Shown here: piece by piece, positions 7,761 to 16,879 of the stretch
Position numbering within the stretch: the first letter of the stretch is position 1
Layout: the number at the start of each line of letters is the position of its first letter
Origin: Arthrobacter_H rhombi
GTDB lineage: Bacteria > Actinomycetota > Actinomycetes > Actinomycetales > Micrococcaceae
Assembly: GCF_039526245.1 (NCBI RefSeq)
Contig: NZ_BAAAIV010000004.1
Location: forward strand, 248,001-312,000
Length of the DNA: 64,000 bases
Reading direction: 5' to 3'
The notes under the pieces: generated by a model
Databases searched by the model: none
What the model saw: the letters and a program-made list of their open reading frames with translations, nothing else
What the model was told of the DNA's origin: nothing
Made by a program: the position numbers and the translations under genes

Positions 7761-9096
7761 GGTTCTGGGACCTGCTTGTCATCGGTGTGGATTGATTCTC
7801 GGGTCGCGCCCGGGGTGGCCGGCGGTTCTCCGTGGGTGGTGCCAGGCGTTCGAGCACATGGATCACTCTATCCTCAAACCCCTTTCCGCCGTCGTCGGTG
7901 AGGTTGGCGAGCATCCGCACGACGAAGCGCATGAGGACGGGGGTGCTCATGCCGGTCCGCAGGGCGAGCTTCATCACCTGGGGGTTGCCGATCAGCCGGG
8001 CAAAGACGCGCCCCAGCGTGAAGTGGCTGCCCCAGGCCTGGCGGACCACGTCCGGGTAGGAGGCCAGCAGCGCTTCCCGGGATCCCGGCGTCGTGCCGTG
8101 CAGGCCGGAGCGGGCGTCGAGGATGATCTCGGCGGCCATGCGCGCCGACTCCATGGCGTAGCTGATGCCCTCGCCGTTGAAGGGCGAGACCATGCCGCCG
8201 GAGTCGCCCAGCAGCAGGAGCCCCGGGGTGTAGTGCGGGGTCCGGTTGAAGCCCATGGGCAAGGCGGCTCCGCGGATGGGGCCGACCTGGTTCTCCGCGG
8301 TGAACCCCCATTCACCGGGCATCGCGGCGGTCCAGTCGCGCAGGACCTGGCGGTAGTCGAGCTTGCCGAACTCGCGGGTGGAATTCAGGATGCCCAGGCC
8401 GACGTTGGAGGTGCCATCGCCGACGCCGAAAACCCAGCCGTAACCGGGCAGGGGGCGGCCCGCCTTGTCGGGGAGCTCCAGCCAGCCTTCCATCCAGTCG
8501 TCCTCGTGCCGCGGGGAGGTGAAATAGGTCCGGTAGGCCACGCCCAGCGGGCGGTCATCGCGCTTGTGCAACCCGGCGCTGACTGCGGTGCGCGTCGAGT
8601 TCCCGTCGGCGGCGAGGACGATGTCGGCACGGAATTCGCGGGTCTCCCCGGTCTTGCGCCCGCGTTCGTCCAGGATGTTCGCGACGGCGCCGACCACCCG
8701 GCCGGTGGTGTCGCGGATGACATCGGTGACCGCATGGCGTTCCAGCAGCCGGGCGCCGTCCGCCTGGGCGTGACGGGCCAGGGCCTCGTCGAAGCCGTGC
8801 CGGGTGCGGATCAGCCCGTAGTCCGGGAAATCGCCGAGTTCGGGCCACGGGATCTCCATCGACCGGCCGCCGGCGACCAACCGCAGACCCTGGTTCCTGC
8901 GCCAGATGCCGGTGTCGGCATGGTCCACGCCCAGACGCGCCAGTTCACGGACGGCGCGCGGGGTCAGGGCATCGCCGCAGACCTTCTCCCGGGGGAAAGC
9001 GGTCTTTTCCAGAACGGTGACTTCCACCCCGGCGCGGGCCAGGTAGCTGGCGGCGGTCGAACCGGCAGGACCGGCCCCAACGATCAGTACAGACAC
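7753..9096 (-). CDS. menJ: Geranylgeranyl-reductase-family menaquinone reductase (MenJ-like)
   Basis: A 447-residue FAD-dependent reductase. It begins with the dinucleotide-binding fold VLIVGAGPAGSTAASYLARAG and ends the FAD region with LLLGDSGGMVSPFNGEGISY. This family includes plant geranylgeranyl reductase and mycobacterial MenJ, which saturates one isoprene unit of menaquinone. Position between the polyprenyl synthase and menG genes favours MenJ. The start is GTG, 21 bases after menG ends. The tail after residue 420 is basic and probably disordered. Confidence 0.82.
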   Translation of the reverse strand: MSVLIVGAGPAGSTAASYLARAGVEVTVLEKTAFPREKVCGDALTPRAVRELARLGVDHADTGIWRRNQGLRLVAGGRSMEIPWPELGDFPDYGLIRTRHGFDEALARHAQADGARLLERHAVTDVIRDTTGRVVGAVANILDERGRKTGETREFRADIVLAADGNSTRTAVSAGLHKRDDRPLGVAYRTYFTSPRHEDDWMEGWLELPDKAGRPLPGYGWVFGVGDGTSNVGLGILNSTREFGKLDYRQVLRDWTAAMPGEWGFTAENQVGPIRGAALPMGFNRTPHYTPGLLLLGDSGGMVSPFNGEGISYAMESARMAAEIILDARSGLHGTTPGSREALLASYPDVVRQAWGSHFTLGRVFARLIGNPQVMKLALRTGMSTPVLMRFVVRMLANLTDDGGKGFEDRVIHVLERLAPPTENRRPPRARPENQSTPMTSRSQNRE

Positions 9097-9117
9097 GTGG
9101 TTCCTTGTCGGATGCGG

Positions 9118-9894
9118 TTAGAGCGTGGGCCGGGAGGCACGGTGGCGCAGGTACTCGGAGGCCTTGGCCTGCCGTTCTGCGGCCGTGGCGGAATCGGCGT
9201 CGAGCGGCTTGGTGGCGCGGTGGACAGCGACGATGCCACCCGAGAGGTTGCGGTACCTGCACGATTCCCAGCCGGCGTCGGCGATCCAGGCGGCCAGCCC
9301 GTCCTGGTCCGGCCAGGCCCGGATGGACTCGGCCAGGTAGACGTAGGCCGCCGGGTTGGAGGCGACCTTGCGGGCGATGGGCGGCAGCGCGCGCATCAGG
9401 TATTCGGTGTAGACAGTGCGCCAAGGGGCGAACGTGGGGTGGGAGAACTCGCAGACCACCAGGGTGCCTCCGGGTTTGGTCACCCGCAGCATCTCGGCGA
9501 GCCCCTTCCGGGGGTCACCCACGTTGCGCAGCCCGAAGCTGATGGTGGTGGCATCGAAACTCTCGTCCGCGAAGGGCAGGTTCGTGGCGTCCCCGGCAAC
9601 GAAGTCGATGTCGGGGCGACGGCGCTTGCCCACGCGCAGCATGCCCAGCGAGAAGTCGCAGGCCACGACCTCGATGCCGGCATCGGCGTAGGGCTCCGAT
9701 GACGTGCCGGTACCGGCCGCCAAATCGAGCACCCGCTGCCCGGGTTCTACCCCCATCGCGTCGACCACGACCTTGCGCCACAGGCGCGTCTGGCCCATCG
9801 AGAGGATGTCGTTGACCAGGTCGTACCGGGGCGCGACGTCGTCAAACATGGCTTGGACTTCTTCGGGACGCTTTTCCAGCGATGCACGGCTCAC
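9118..9894 (-). CDS. menG: Demethylmenaquinone methyltransferase
   Basis: A 258-residue class-I methyltransferase (UbiE/MenG family) catalysing the last step of menaquinone synthesis, C-methylation of demethylmenaquinone by S-adenosylmethionine. Seen in the sequence: the family N-terminal motif FDDVAPRYDLVNDILSMGQ, the SAM loop VLDLAAGTGTSS (about residues 57-68), and the UbiE signature FGLRNVGDPRKGLAEMLRVT. It is first in a minus-strand menG-menJ-prenyl synthase operon and diverges from menF, 71 bases away. Confidence 0.93.
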   Translation of the reverse strand: MSRASLEKRPEEVQAMFDDVAPRYDLVNDILSMGQTRLWRKVVVDAMGVEPGQRVLDLAAGTGTSSEPYADAGIEVVACDFSLGMLRVGKRRRPDIDFVAGDATNLPFADESFDATTISFGLRNVGDPRKGLAEMLRVTKPGGTLVVCEFSHPTFAPWRTVYTEYLMRALPPIARKVASNPAAYVYLAESIRAWPDQDGLAAWIADAGWESCRYRNLSGGIVAVHRATKPLDADSATAAERQAKASEYLRHRASRPTL

Positions 9895-9965
9895 CTACCC
9901 AGTGTCTCAAAGTTCGACGCGAGGGCGAAAAGGCCCGCCGTGGCCGCGGGTAGGCTGGTGCCATC

Positions 9966-11321
9966 ATGAACATTGACTTTCCCGGCTCCACCGTGCCGAA
10001 AAGCGGCACGCCGACGGCGGTGGACTCCCCCCTCCCCACCCTGCGGAGCATCACCTTCCGCCGGGCCGCAGTGCAGGACAACGGCTTCCAGGACCTGCTG
10101 GTCCGGGACGACGCCCTCGTATGGGGCCGTCGCGGCGAGGGCCTGGTGGGGTTCGGCGAAGTGGCACGGTTCACCGCCACCGGAACCGATCGATTCGCCA
10201 CCCTGCGCCGCTGGTGGTCCGACGTCTCCGCCGCAGCCTCCGTGCAGGACGCCGTTGACCTCCCGGGCACCGGCCCCATCGCCTTCTCCGCGATAGCGTT
10301 CTCCGCCACCAGCGCCTACGCCTCGCGCCTGGTCGTCCCCCGTCTGGTGGTCGGCCGCAACGGTGACACCGGGTGGATCACCCTGACCACCGCCGATCCG
10401 GAGGCCGAGCTCAGCGCGGCGGTCGCCGAGCAGCTGCTGGCCGACCTCCTCGAGGATCGTTCCCCCGAGCGCGACCTGGTCCCGGGTGAGGACCGGCTGG
10501 TTCCCGGGCAGGTCTCCGAAACGCAGTATGAGGAATCGGTCCGCGCCGGAGTCCGGGCCATCGGCTCCGGCGACCTGACCAAGCTCGTCCTCGCCCGTGA
10601 CGCCGTGGCCGAGCTGGGCGCGGACATCGCCGTGTCCCAGGTCCTGCGCGAACTGGCGCTGCGCTATGCGGACTGCTGGACCTATTCCGTCGACGGGCTC
10701 ATCGGCTCCACCCCCGAAATGCTCGTCAAGGTCACCGGCGACACGGCCCGCGCGCGCGTCCTGGCCGGGACCCTGGATCGCGCCACGGCGCCTGCCGGGG
10801 ACGAGGACTACGCCGCACGGATGCTCTCGGGCAGCGAAAAGCAACGCCACGAACACCGCCTGGCCATCGATTCACTCACCGCAGAGCTGGGTCCGCTGGT
10901 CAGCGGGATGGTCGCCCCGGAGGAACCGTTCGTCCTGGAACTGCCCAATGTCTGGCATCTGGCCTCCGATGTCGAGGCACAACTGCGGGTGCACGACGAC
11001 GGCACGTCGCCTTCCGCACTCGACCTCGCCGAGGTCCTCCACCCCACGGCGGCGGTCTGCGGCACCCCCACCACGGTGGCCGATGCACTCATCCTCCAGC
11101 TTGAGGGCATGGACCGCGGCCCCTACGCAGGCCCCGTCGGATGGGTCGATACGACGGGCAACGGGGAATTCGGCATCGCCCTGCGGGGCGGGGTCGTCGA
11201 ATCCCCGACCCGGGTCCGCCTGTATGCGGGGTGCGGGATCGTGGCCGCTTCCGATCCGGCCGCCGAATTGGCCGAGTCCTGGGCCAAGATGCGCCCCATG
11301 CGCGAGGCCCTCAACTTGTAA
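9966..11321 (+). CDS. menF: Isochorismate synthase
   Basis: A 451-residue chorismate-utilising enzyme that would convert chorismate to isochorismate at the entry of menaquinone synthesis. The C-terminal half has the chorismate-binding-enzyme core: LAGTLDRATAPAGDEDYA, GSEKQRHEHRLAIDSL, HPTAAVCGTP, and the GPYAGPVGWVDTTGNGEFGI catalytic region. Siderophore or salicylate isochorismate synthases look similar, but the adjacent menG and the nearby menD and menC support MenF. The ATG lies 9 bases behind TAGGCT with no obvious ribosome site. Confidence 0.87.
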   Translation: MNIDFPGSTVPKSGTPTAVDSPLPTLRSITFRRAAVQDNGFQDLLVRDDALVWGRRGEGLVGFGEVARFTATGTDRFATLRRWWSDVSAAASVQDAVDLPGTGPIAFSAIAFSATSAYASRLVVPRLVVGRNGDTGWITLTTADPEAELSAAVAEQLLADLLEDRSPERDLVPGEDRLVPGQVSETQYEESVRAGVRAIGSGDLTKLVLARDAVAELGADIAVSQVLRELALRYADCWTYSVDGLIGSTPEMLVKVTGDTARARVLAGTLDRATAPAGDEDYAARMLSGSEKQRHEHRLAIDSLTAELGPLVSGMVAPEEPFVLELPNVWHLASDVEAQLRVHDDGTSPSALDLAEVLHPTAAVCGTPTTVADALILQLEGMDRGPYAGPVGWVDTTGNGEFGIALRGGVVESPTRVRLYAGCGIVAASDPAAELAESWAKMRPMREALNL

Positions 11322-11460
11322 AGTTTTTGTCACTCAAACCACTTGTTTACTTGCAAAACACCCCTGTAGCCTGTGATGAACATCTCATCCCGGGATATTC
11401 CGGTCTAGAATGTCAATTCCGGCGCGGTTGTCCGCCGGATCACTCGAGAAGGAAATACAG

Positions 11461-12270
11461 ATGCGGATTCACTCCACCTTTACCAAGGCCCTGGCAGTTT
11501 CTGCCGTCGCCTTGCTGTCCCTGACGGCCTGTGGCGGCTCTGACAGCGGAGCGGCCAGCTCAGGTTCCGCCGGCGGCAAGGACCTGGGACTCGTCCAAGC
11601 CGGAACGCTCACGGTCTGCTCGGACATCCCGTACAAGCCCTTCGAATACGAAGAAGCCGGCAAGTACACCGGCTTCGACATGGACCTGGTCGGCGCCATG
11701 GCCGATTCCATGGGCCTGAAGCTCGAGGTCAAGGACGTGGGCTTTGATGGCCTGCAGTCCGGTGTGGTGCTGGCCTCCGGCCAGTGCGACATGGGGGCCA
11801 GTGCCATGACCATCACCGATGACCGCAAGAAGCACCTGGGCTTCACCGACGGCTACTACGACTCGGAGCAGTCGCTCTTGGTGCCGAAGGGCTCGGACAT
11901 CAAGTCGATCGACGACCTCGCCGGCAAGACCGTCGGAGTGCAGCAGGGCACCACGGGCAAGAAGTACGCCACGGAACACGTCCCCTCCGACACCAAGATC
12001 CAGGACTACCCCTCGGATGCCGAGCTCTTCCCGGCCTTGCAGTCCAAGGGCGTGGACGCCGTATTGCAGGACCTTCCGGTCAACTTGGAGCACACCCAGG
12101 ATGGAAAGTTCGAGATCGTCGCGAAGTACAAGACCGACGAGCAGTACGGCTTCGCGGTCAAGAAGGAGGGCACCGAGGCGCTTCTGAAGGAACTCGACGC
12201 CAAGCTCGCCGAGCTCAAGGACAACGGCAAGTACCAGGAAATCTACGACAAGTACTTCTCCACGAAGTAG
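11461..12270 (+). CDS. Polar amino-acid ABC transporter, substrate-binding lipoprotein
   Basis: A 269-residue solute-binding protein with a lipoprotein signal: a basic N-terminus, a hydrophobic stretch and the lipobox LTAC, so the mature protein should start at the Cys near residue 23 and be anchored outside the membrane. The SBP_bac_3 fold is visible in GTLTVCSDIPYKPFEYEE, GFDMDLVGAMADSMG and DLAGKTVGVQQGTTGKK. It binds an amino acid of unknown identity. The ATG at 11461 has a GAGAAGGAA ribosome site; in-frame codons upstream are not part of a signal peptide. It heads a three-gene operon with a permease and an ATPase. Confidence 0.93.
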   Translation: MRIHSTFTKALAVSAVALLSLTACGGSDSGAASSGSAGGKDLGLVQAGTLTVCSDIPYKPFEYEEAGKYTGFDMDLVGAMADSMGLKLEVKDVGFDGLQSGVVLASGQCDMGASAMTITDDRKKHLGFTDGYYDSEQSLLVPKGSDIKSIDDLAGKTVGVQQGTTGKKYATEHVPSDTKIQDYPSDAELFPALQSKGVDAVLQDLPVNLEHTQDGKFEIVAKYKTDEQYGFAVKKEGTEALLKELDAKLAELKDNGKYQEIYDKYFSTK

Positions 12271-12338
12271 TCCAGACGGGTTCGCCCCGGGGTTGATCCC
12301 CGGGGCGAACCCCTGACACCGTCCGGAAGGCCACACCG

Positions 12339-13124
12339 TTGAAACCCTCCACCCGTAGGCGCCTCTTCCGGGGCAGCCTGTATGTCATCCTCGTCGTCGC
12401 CGTTGCGGCCCTGCTGTTCGTTGCCGACTGGAAGGCGATCAAGTTCAACTTCCTCGACCTCGAGGTCGCGCGGGAGCAGTTCCCCTCGATCATCACCACG
12501 GCGGCGAAGAACACCGTCATCTATACGGTCATCGCCTTCGTTGGCGGCCTCATACTGGGCTTGATCCTGGCGTTGATGAAGCTTGCTCCGATCGGCCCCT
12601 ACCGCTGGATCGCCACCGCCTACATCGAACTTTTCCGGGGGCTACCCGCCCTGCTGGTCATCTTCGGCATGGCTTTCGCCGTTCCGCTGGCCTTTTCCTG
12701 GCGGCCTCCCGGTGGCGCCGTCAGCGCGGGCCTGATCGGGCTCATCCTCGTATCCGGCGCCTACATCGCGGAGACGATCCGTGCGGGAATCCAGGCAGTT
12801 CCACCGGGACAGACCGAGGCTGCACGCTCGCTGGGGATGGCCCCGGCCTGGACGATGGTGTCTGTGGTGCTGCCGCAGGCTTTCCGCATCATCACTCCGC
12901 CGCTGACCAATGAGCTGGTCATCATCATCAAGGACACCTCATTGCTCTTCATCGCCGGCATGGCCATGGGTGACAAGGACCTGACCACCTTTGCCCGCGA
13001 TATGTCATCCCAGACGGCGAACTCGACGCCGCTGATCGTGGCGGGTCTGATGTATCTGGTCATCACGCTGCCGCTCACCCAGCTCGTGGCCAAGCTCGAA
13101 CGCCACCAAAACAGAGGACGGTAA
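12339..13124 (+). CDS. Polar amino-acid ABC transporter, permease
   Basis: A 261-residue HisM/GlnP-type permease with about five membrane helices. The cytoplasmic coupling loop is AETIRAGIQAVPPGQTEAARSLG followed by VLPQAFRIITPPL, the EAA motif that contacts the ATPase. Only one permease gene is present, so the membrane part is presumably a homodimer. The start is TTG at 12339 with a GGAAGG ribosome site 9 bases ahead. A 68-base gap separates it from the binding protein and 5 bases from the ATPase. Confidence 0.92.
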   Translation: MKPSTRRRLFRGSLYVILVVAVAALLFVADWKAIKFNFLDLEVAREQFPSIITTAAKNTVIYTVIAFVGGLILGLILALMKLAPIGPYRWIATAYIELFRGLPALLVIFGMAFAVPLAFSWRPPGGAVSAGLIGLILVSGAYIAETIRAGIQAVPPGQTEAARSLGMAPAWTMVSVVLPQAFRIITPPLTNELVIIIKDTSLLFIAGMAMGDKDLTTFARDMSSQTANSTPLIVAGLMYLVITLPLTQLVAKLERHQNRGR

Positions 13125-13129
13125 CGATC

Positions 13130-13885
13130 ATGAGTGCGGTCATTCCCGATCAGAGTCGCCCGGCCATCGAGGTCCGCGGCCTGCACAAGAGCTTCGGCGA
13201 CAAGGAAGTCCTCACCGGCATCGACTTCCATGTCGGCCAGGGCGAAGTGGTCTGCGTGATCGGCCCCTCCGGGTCGGGCAAGTCGACGTTGCTGCGCTGC
13301 GTCAACCGGCTCGAGGAGCCCACCCAGGGCACGATCCTCGTCGAGGGCATCGACATCACCGACCCGGAGACGGATCTGGACAAGGTCCGGACCCGGATCG
13401 GCATGGTGTTCCAGCAGTTCAATCTCTTCCCGCATCTGAATGTGCTGGACAACCTGACGCTGGCCCAGCGCCGGGCCAAGAAGCGTGGCAAGGCGGAGGC
13501 CCGCAGGATCGCGCAGGGGAACCTGGAGAAGGTCGGACTGGGCGACCGCGGCGACGCCTTCCCGTCGCAGCTTTCCGGTGGCCAGCAGCAGCGGGTGGCC
13601 ATTGCCCGTGCCCTGTCGATGGACCCCGACATGATGCTCTTCGACGAACCGACCTCGGCGCTGGACCCCGAACTCGTCGGCGACGTGCTGGCCGTCATGC
13701 GCCGCCTGGCCGACGAGGGCATGACCATGATGGTCGTGACCCACGAGATGGGCTTTGCCCGCGAAGTGGGTGACCGGGTGGTGTTCATGGACGGCGGAGT
13801 CGTCGTCGAGCAAGGCAAGCCGGCAGATGTACTGGGCAACCCGCAGCACGAACGCACCCAGTCGTTCCTCTCCAAGGTCCTCTGA
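13130..13885 (+). CDS. Polar amino-acid ABC transporter, ATP-binding protein
   Basis: A 251-residue GlnQ/HisP-type ATPase that powers import. Walker A is GPSGSGKSTLLRC, the signature is LSGGQQQRVAIARAL, Walker B is MMLFDEPTSALDPE, and the switch histidine is in VVTHEMGFAREV. The last residues, HERTQSFLSKVL, are the usual end of this subfamily. It closes the operon; a terminator hairpin follows. Confidence 0.94.
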   Translation: MSAVIPDQSRPAIEVRGLHKSFGDKEVLTGIDFHVGQGEVVCVIGPSGSGKSTLLRCVNRLEEPTQGTILVEGIDITDPETDLDKVRTRIGMVFQQFNLFPHLNVLDNLTLAQRRAKKRGKAEARRIAQGNLEKVGLGDRGDAFPSQLSGGQQQRVAIARALSMDPDMMLFDEPTSALDPELVGDVLAVMRRLADEGMTMMVVTHEMGFAREVGDRVVFMDGGVVVEQGKPADVLGNPQHERTQSFLSKVL

Positions 13886-13906
13886 GCCCTCAGCTCCGAC
13901 AGGACG

Positions 13907-13945
13907 ACGGCGTGGTCCCCGCTACTGCGGGGGCCACGCCGTTTT
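13907..13945. terminator. Terminator between the ABC operon and menD
   Basis: Bases 13907-13920 pair with 13929-13942 (14 bp, one G-U pair), followed by a short T run on the plus strand. It reaches the stop codon of convergent menD and probably serves both directions. Confidence 0.8.
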
Positions 13946-15735
13946 CATGCTGTCGCGGTGACCCGGGCGTTGATGCCCTGGTGCAGGGCGCGGATGCCGC
14001 TGCTGTCGATCCGCACGTCCACGATGCGCCGGCGCGTTTCCGCATCGACCGTCGGTCCGGCAGCCAGGACAGGGCCCAGCGCCCGGGCTTCCCCGACCCG
14101 GACGTAGTCGAGCCCGTAGGCGGCGGCCAGGGCCCGCAGGTCCACGGTCTGCGGGGTCCCGAAATAGCGTTCGACGGTCCCCGCATACACCTGCTGTTCG
14201 GCCAGGGCGCCGTGTTCGAGCGTGGAGAAGATGGCCCCTCCGCCGTCGTTCAGGACCACCAGATCCATGGGCGGCACGTTTTCGCCGGCCCCGAGGAACA
14301 GGCCGCCGACGTCGTGCAGGAACGTCACATCGCCCAGAAGGACGGTGGTGCGCTCCCCCCGGTGATCCGCTGAGCCCAGCGCGATCCCCGTGGCGGTCGC
14401 CAACGTCCCGTCGATCCCGGCGAGCCCACGGTTGGCGTAGACGGGGCGCCCCGTCGTCCCGGGCACTGCCGCCAGGTCGGCGTCGCGGATCGCGTTGGAG
14501 GAGCCCAGGACCAGGGGCCCGGTGTCGGCGTCCCATACCAGCCGGGCCAGTTCCAGGCCGGTCGGCTCCTCCCCGGCGATGGCCGTGTCGATGATGTCGG
14601 TGGCACGCACCGCCGCGGCCTTCCACGCATCGATCCATCCCGCGGGTGCCCGGCCGGCGAACGCCGCGAGTTCCGTCAGTTCGGTGATGACCCGGTCGGC
14701 TCGGCGCCCGGGCTCGAACCAGGCGACCGGTTCCGGGACGTAGAGCGCCGAGGGGTGCTCGCGCTGGGCCAGCAGCCGGGCGACCGGACGGCTGAGGGTC
14801 GGGCGGCCGAAGACGACCACGCGCTCGATCCGGGCGTCGAACTCCTGCAACAGCACGCGGTAGGGCCCGATGGCCTGCGGGCCGAAGCGTGCGTTGGAAC
14901 TCGGTTCGGCGAGCAGGGGCAGGCCCAGCGCCCGGGCGAACCGCTCGGCCAGGGCGGTGGCGTCATGGCCGGCCACCACCACGGTGCGCCGCTCCGGCAA
15001 TTCCGCCTCGCGAACCAGGTCGATGAGGCTGGTATCGCCGCCGGTTCCGGCGGCGCCCCCGGGGATCGGCACTGACAGGGGCGGGGCATCGCCGTCGTCG
15101 TCCCCGGGGACCAGGGGGTCGCGGAAGGCGAGGTTGACCTGCACTGGCCCGCGGACCGACTGCTGGAGATGGGTGTGCTGTGTTGCCGGCGGCGGGGTGT
15201 TGGTGCCAGCGGCCAACGGGTTCAGGTCCGCGTCGCCGCCGGTGAGCGTCATGCCCTCGCTGGCCAGCAGGGCGCGGCGGATGTCAGCCGCCGGGTCCAG
15301 GCCCGCCTCGATGTCGACGCTGCAGCGCACGTGGGTGCCGAAGAGCCCCGCCTGCCGGGTGGTCTGGTTCGCTCCGGTGCCGCGCAGTTCCGCGGGACGG
15401 TCGGCGGAGAGAACCACCAGGGGAACTGCCGCGTGGTTGGCTTCCATGACGGCCGGGAGCAGCTCGCCCACCGCGGTGCCCGAGGTGGTGACGATGGCGA
15501 CGGGGCGGCTGGTGGCCAGGGACAGCCCCAGTGCGGTGAACCCGGCATCACGTTCGTCGATCCTCACGTGGACGCGCAGCACGCCGGCTTGTTCGGCCTC
15601 GGCGAGCGCGTAGGCCAGCGGGGCGCTGCGCGATCCGGGGCACAGCACCACTTCACGTACCCCGTCATCCGACAGGGTCCTGACCGCCGAGCGTGCGGCG
15701 TCGAACGAGGTCAGCTGTGCTTCGGGCGAGGTCAT
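13945..15735 (-). CDS. menD: SEPHCHC synthase
   Basis: A 596-residue thiamine-diphosphate enzyme that adds the 2-oxoglutarate-derived succinyl unit to isochorismate. The N-terminus has LCPGSRSAPLAYAL, which MenD proteins share; the pyrimidine domain has VTTSGTAVGELLPAVMEA; the cofactor motif near the C-terminus runs from GDVTFLHDVGGLF to VVLNDGGGAIFSTLEHG. The ATG at 15735 is preferred to one 9 bases upstream because AGGATGG sits at the right distance. menC lies 10 bases upstream on the same strand. Confidence 0.93.
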   Translation of the reverse strand: MTSPEAQLTSFDAARSAVRTLSDDGVREVVLCPGSRSAPLAYALAEAEQAGVLRVHVRIDERDAGFTALGLSLATSRPVAIVTTSGTAVGELLPAVMEANHAAVPLVVLSADRPAELRGTGANQTTRQAGLFGTHVRCSVDIEAGLDPAADIRRALLASEGMTLTGGDADLNPLAAGTNTPPPATQHTHLQQSVRGPVQVNLAFRDPLVPGDDDGDAPPLSVPIPGGAAGTGGDTSLIDLVREAELPERRTVVVAGHDATALAERFARALGLPLLAEPSSNARFGPQAIGPYRVLLQEFDARIERVVVFGRPTLSRPVARLLAQREHPSALYVPEPVAWFEPGRRADRVITELTELAAFAGRAPAGWIDAWKAAAVRATDIIDTAIAGEEPTGLELARLVWDADTGPLVLGSSNAIRDADLAAVPGTTGRPVYANRGLAGIDGTLATATGIALGSADHRGERTTVLLGDVTFLHDVGGLFLGAGENVPPMDLVVLNDGGGAIFSTLEHGALAEQQVYAGTVERYFGTPQTVDLRALAAAYGLDYVRVGEARALGPVLAAGPTVDAETRRRIVDVRIDSSGIRALHQGINARVTATA

Positions 15736-15745
15736 GGGAACCATC

Positions 15746-16816
15746 CTAGGACGGCTCGGTTCCCAACAGCCGGGCGCAACGGCGCAGTCGATCGATCCAC
15801 CAGTGCCGCCGGTCCGCCGGTGCCGCCTGGCGGCGCAGCAGATCGGGGTCCGCTTCCACGGTCCTCAGGTCCAGGACGCCCTCACGGGCCTCGTAGCGGT
15901 CGACACAGACATCGGCCTCGAGGAGGGACACCGTGCCCAGGCCACAGGCGTAGGGCAGCTCGGGCAGTGCAGCTGCCAGGGCGGCACCGGTGCGGATCCC
16001 GATCGAGGAGTCCAGTGCCGAGGACACGACGGCGGGGAGCCCGGCTTCGGCGACGATGGACAGGGCGCGGCGGATGCCGCCCAGCGGCTGGGCCTTGACG
16101 ATGATCAGGTCGGCGGCTCCGGCGCGGGCGACGGCCAGCGGGTCGGATTCCTTGCGCACCGATTCGTCGGCGGCAATCCGTATCCCCAGGCCGCGGCGGA
16201 TGACCTCGGCGCGCAGCCGGCCCAGTCCCCCGATGCCGTCCACCGGCTGTTCGGCGTATTGGAGGTCGAATCCGGCGAGCGCCTCCAGCCCTGCCAGGGC
16301 CTGGTCGTGCGTCCAGCCGGCGTTGGCGTCCACCCGCAGTGCGGCACCGGGCAGCAGGCGACGGACCTCGGCGACCCGGGCCACGTCGTCGTGCAGGGTC
16401 TGGCCCTTTTCGGCGACCTTGATCTTCACGGTGTGGGCGGCGTCGAAGGAGGCCAGCACCGGCTCGACGGAGGCCGCCGGAACCGCGGGGACCGTGGCGT
16501 TGACCGGCACCGTGGTGCGTACCGGAGCGGGGAAGCCCTGCCAGCCGGCTTCGATGGCGCAGCGGAGCCAGGGCGCTGCTTCGCTGTCGCCGTATTCGAG
16601 GAACGGGGAGAACTCGGACCACCCGGCGGGGCCCTGCAACAGCAGCACCTCACGGTGGGTGACCCCGCGGAAGCGCACCCGCATCGGCAACGAGACCACG
16701 TGGGCGGCGGAGACCAGTTCCTCGATGGTCGGCCCGGCGGGGGACGTGGCCTTCATCTCGCCGGGGGCCCGCCCGGGAACGGCGTCGGGGGCGGGGACGT
16801 TGTGCGGGATAACCAT
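15746..16816 (-). CDS. menC: o-Succinylbenzoate synthase
   Basis: An enolase-superfamily dehydratase (about 356 residues) making o-succinylbenzoate from SHCHC. Visible signatures are VSLPMRVRFRGVTHREVLLL near the N-terminus, the catalytic lysine pair region KIKVAEKG, the metal ligands in LRVDANAGWT, AEQPV and IAADESV, and IIVKAQPLGG. The start is uncertain: the frame opens at 16924, the ATG at 16816 leaves room for a promoter divergent from the PAP2 gene, and another ATG at 16756 also precedes the conserved region. It forms an operon with menD. Confidence 0.88.
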   Translation of the reverse strand: MVIPHNVPAPDAVPGRAPGEMKATSPAGPTIEELVSAAHVVSLPMRVRFRGVTHREVLLLQGPAGWSEFSPFLEYGDSEAAPWLRCAIEAGWQGFPAPVRTTVPVNATVPAVPAASVEPVLASFDAAHTVKIKVAEKGQTLHDDVARVAEVRRLLPGAALRVDANAGWTHDQALAGLEALAGFDLQYAEQPVDGIGGLGRLRAEVIRRGLGIRIAADESVRKESDPLAVARAGAADLIIVKAQPLGGIRRALSIVAEAGLPAVVSSALDSSIGIRTGAALAAALPELPYACGLGTVSLLEADVCVDRYEAREGVLDLRTVEADPDLLRRQAAPADRRHWWIDRLRRCARLLGTEPS

Positions 16817-16879
16817 CAACACATCGTATCGGCGTCGGCTCCGCCGAGGAGGAGGGCGATTGTGGGACGCTATAGGCAC

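Noticed and set aside
7378..9702. 774-codon plus-strand frame across the menaquinone genes
   Set aside because: It is antisense to the polyprenyl synthase, menJ-like and menG genes, each with clear motifs, and has the usual composition of a shadow frame.
15734..16879. Upstream in-frame extension of the PAP2 gene
   Set aside because: It is antisense to menC, which has intact enolase motifs; the PAP2 protein begins with a short polar segment at 16880.
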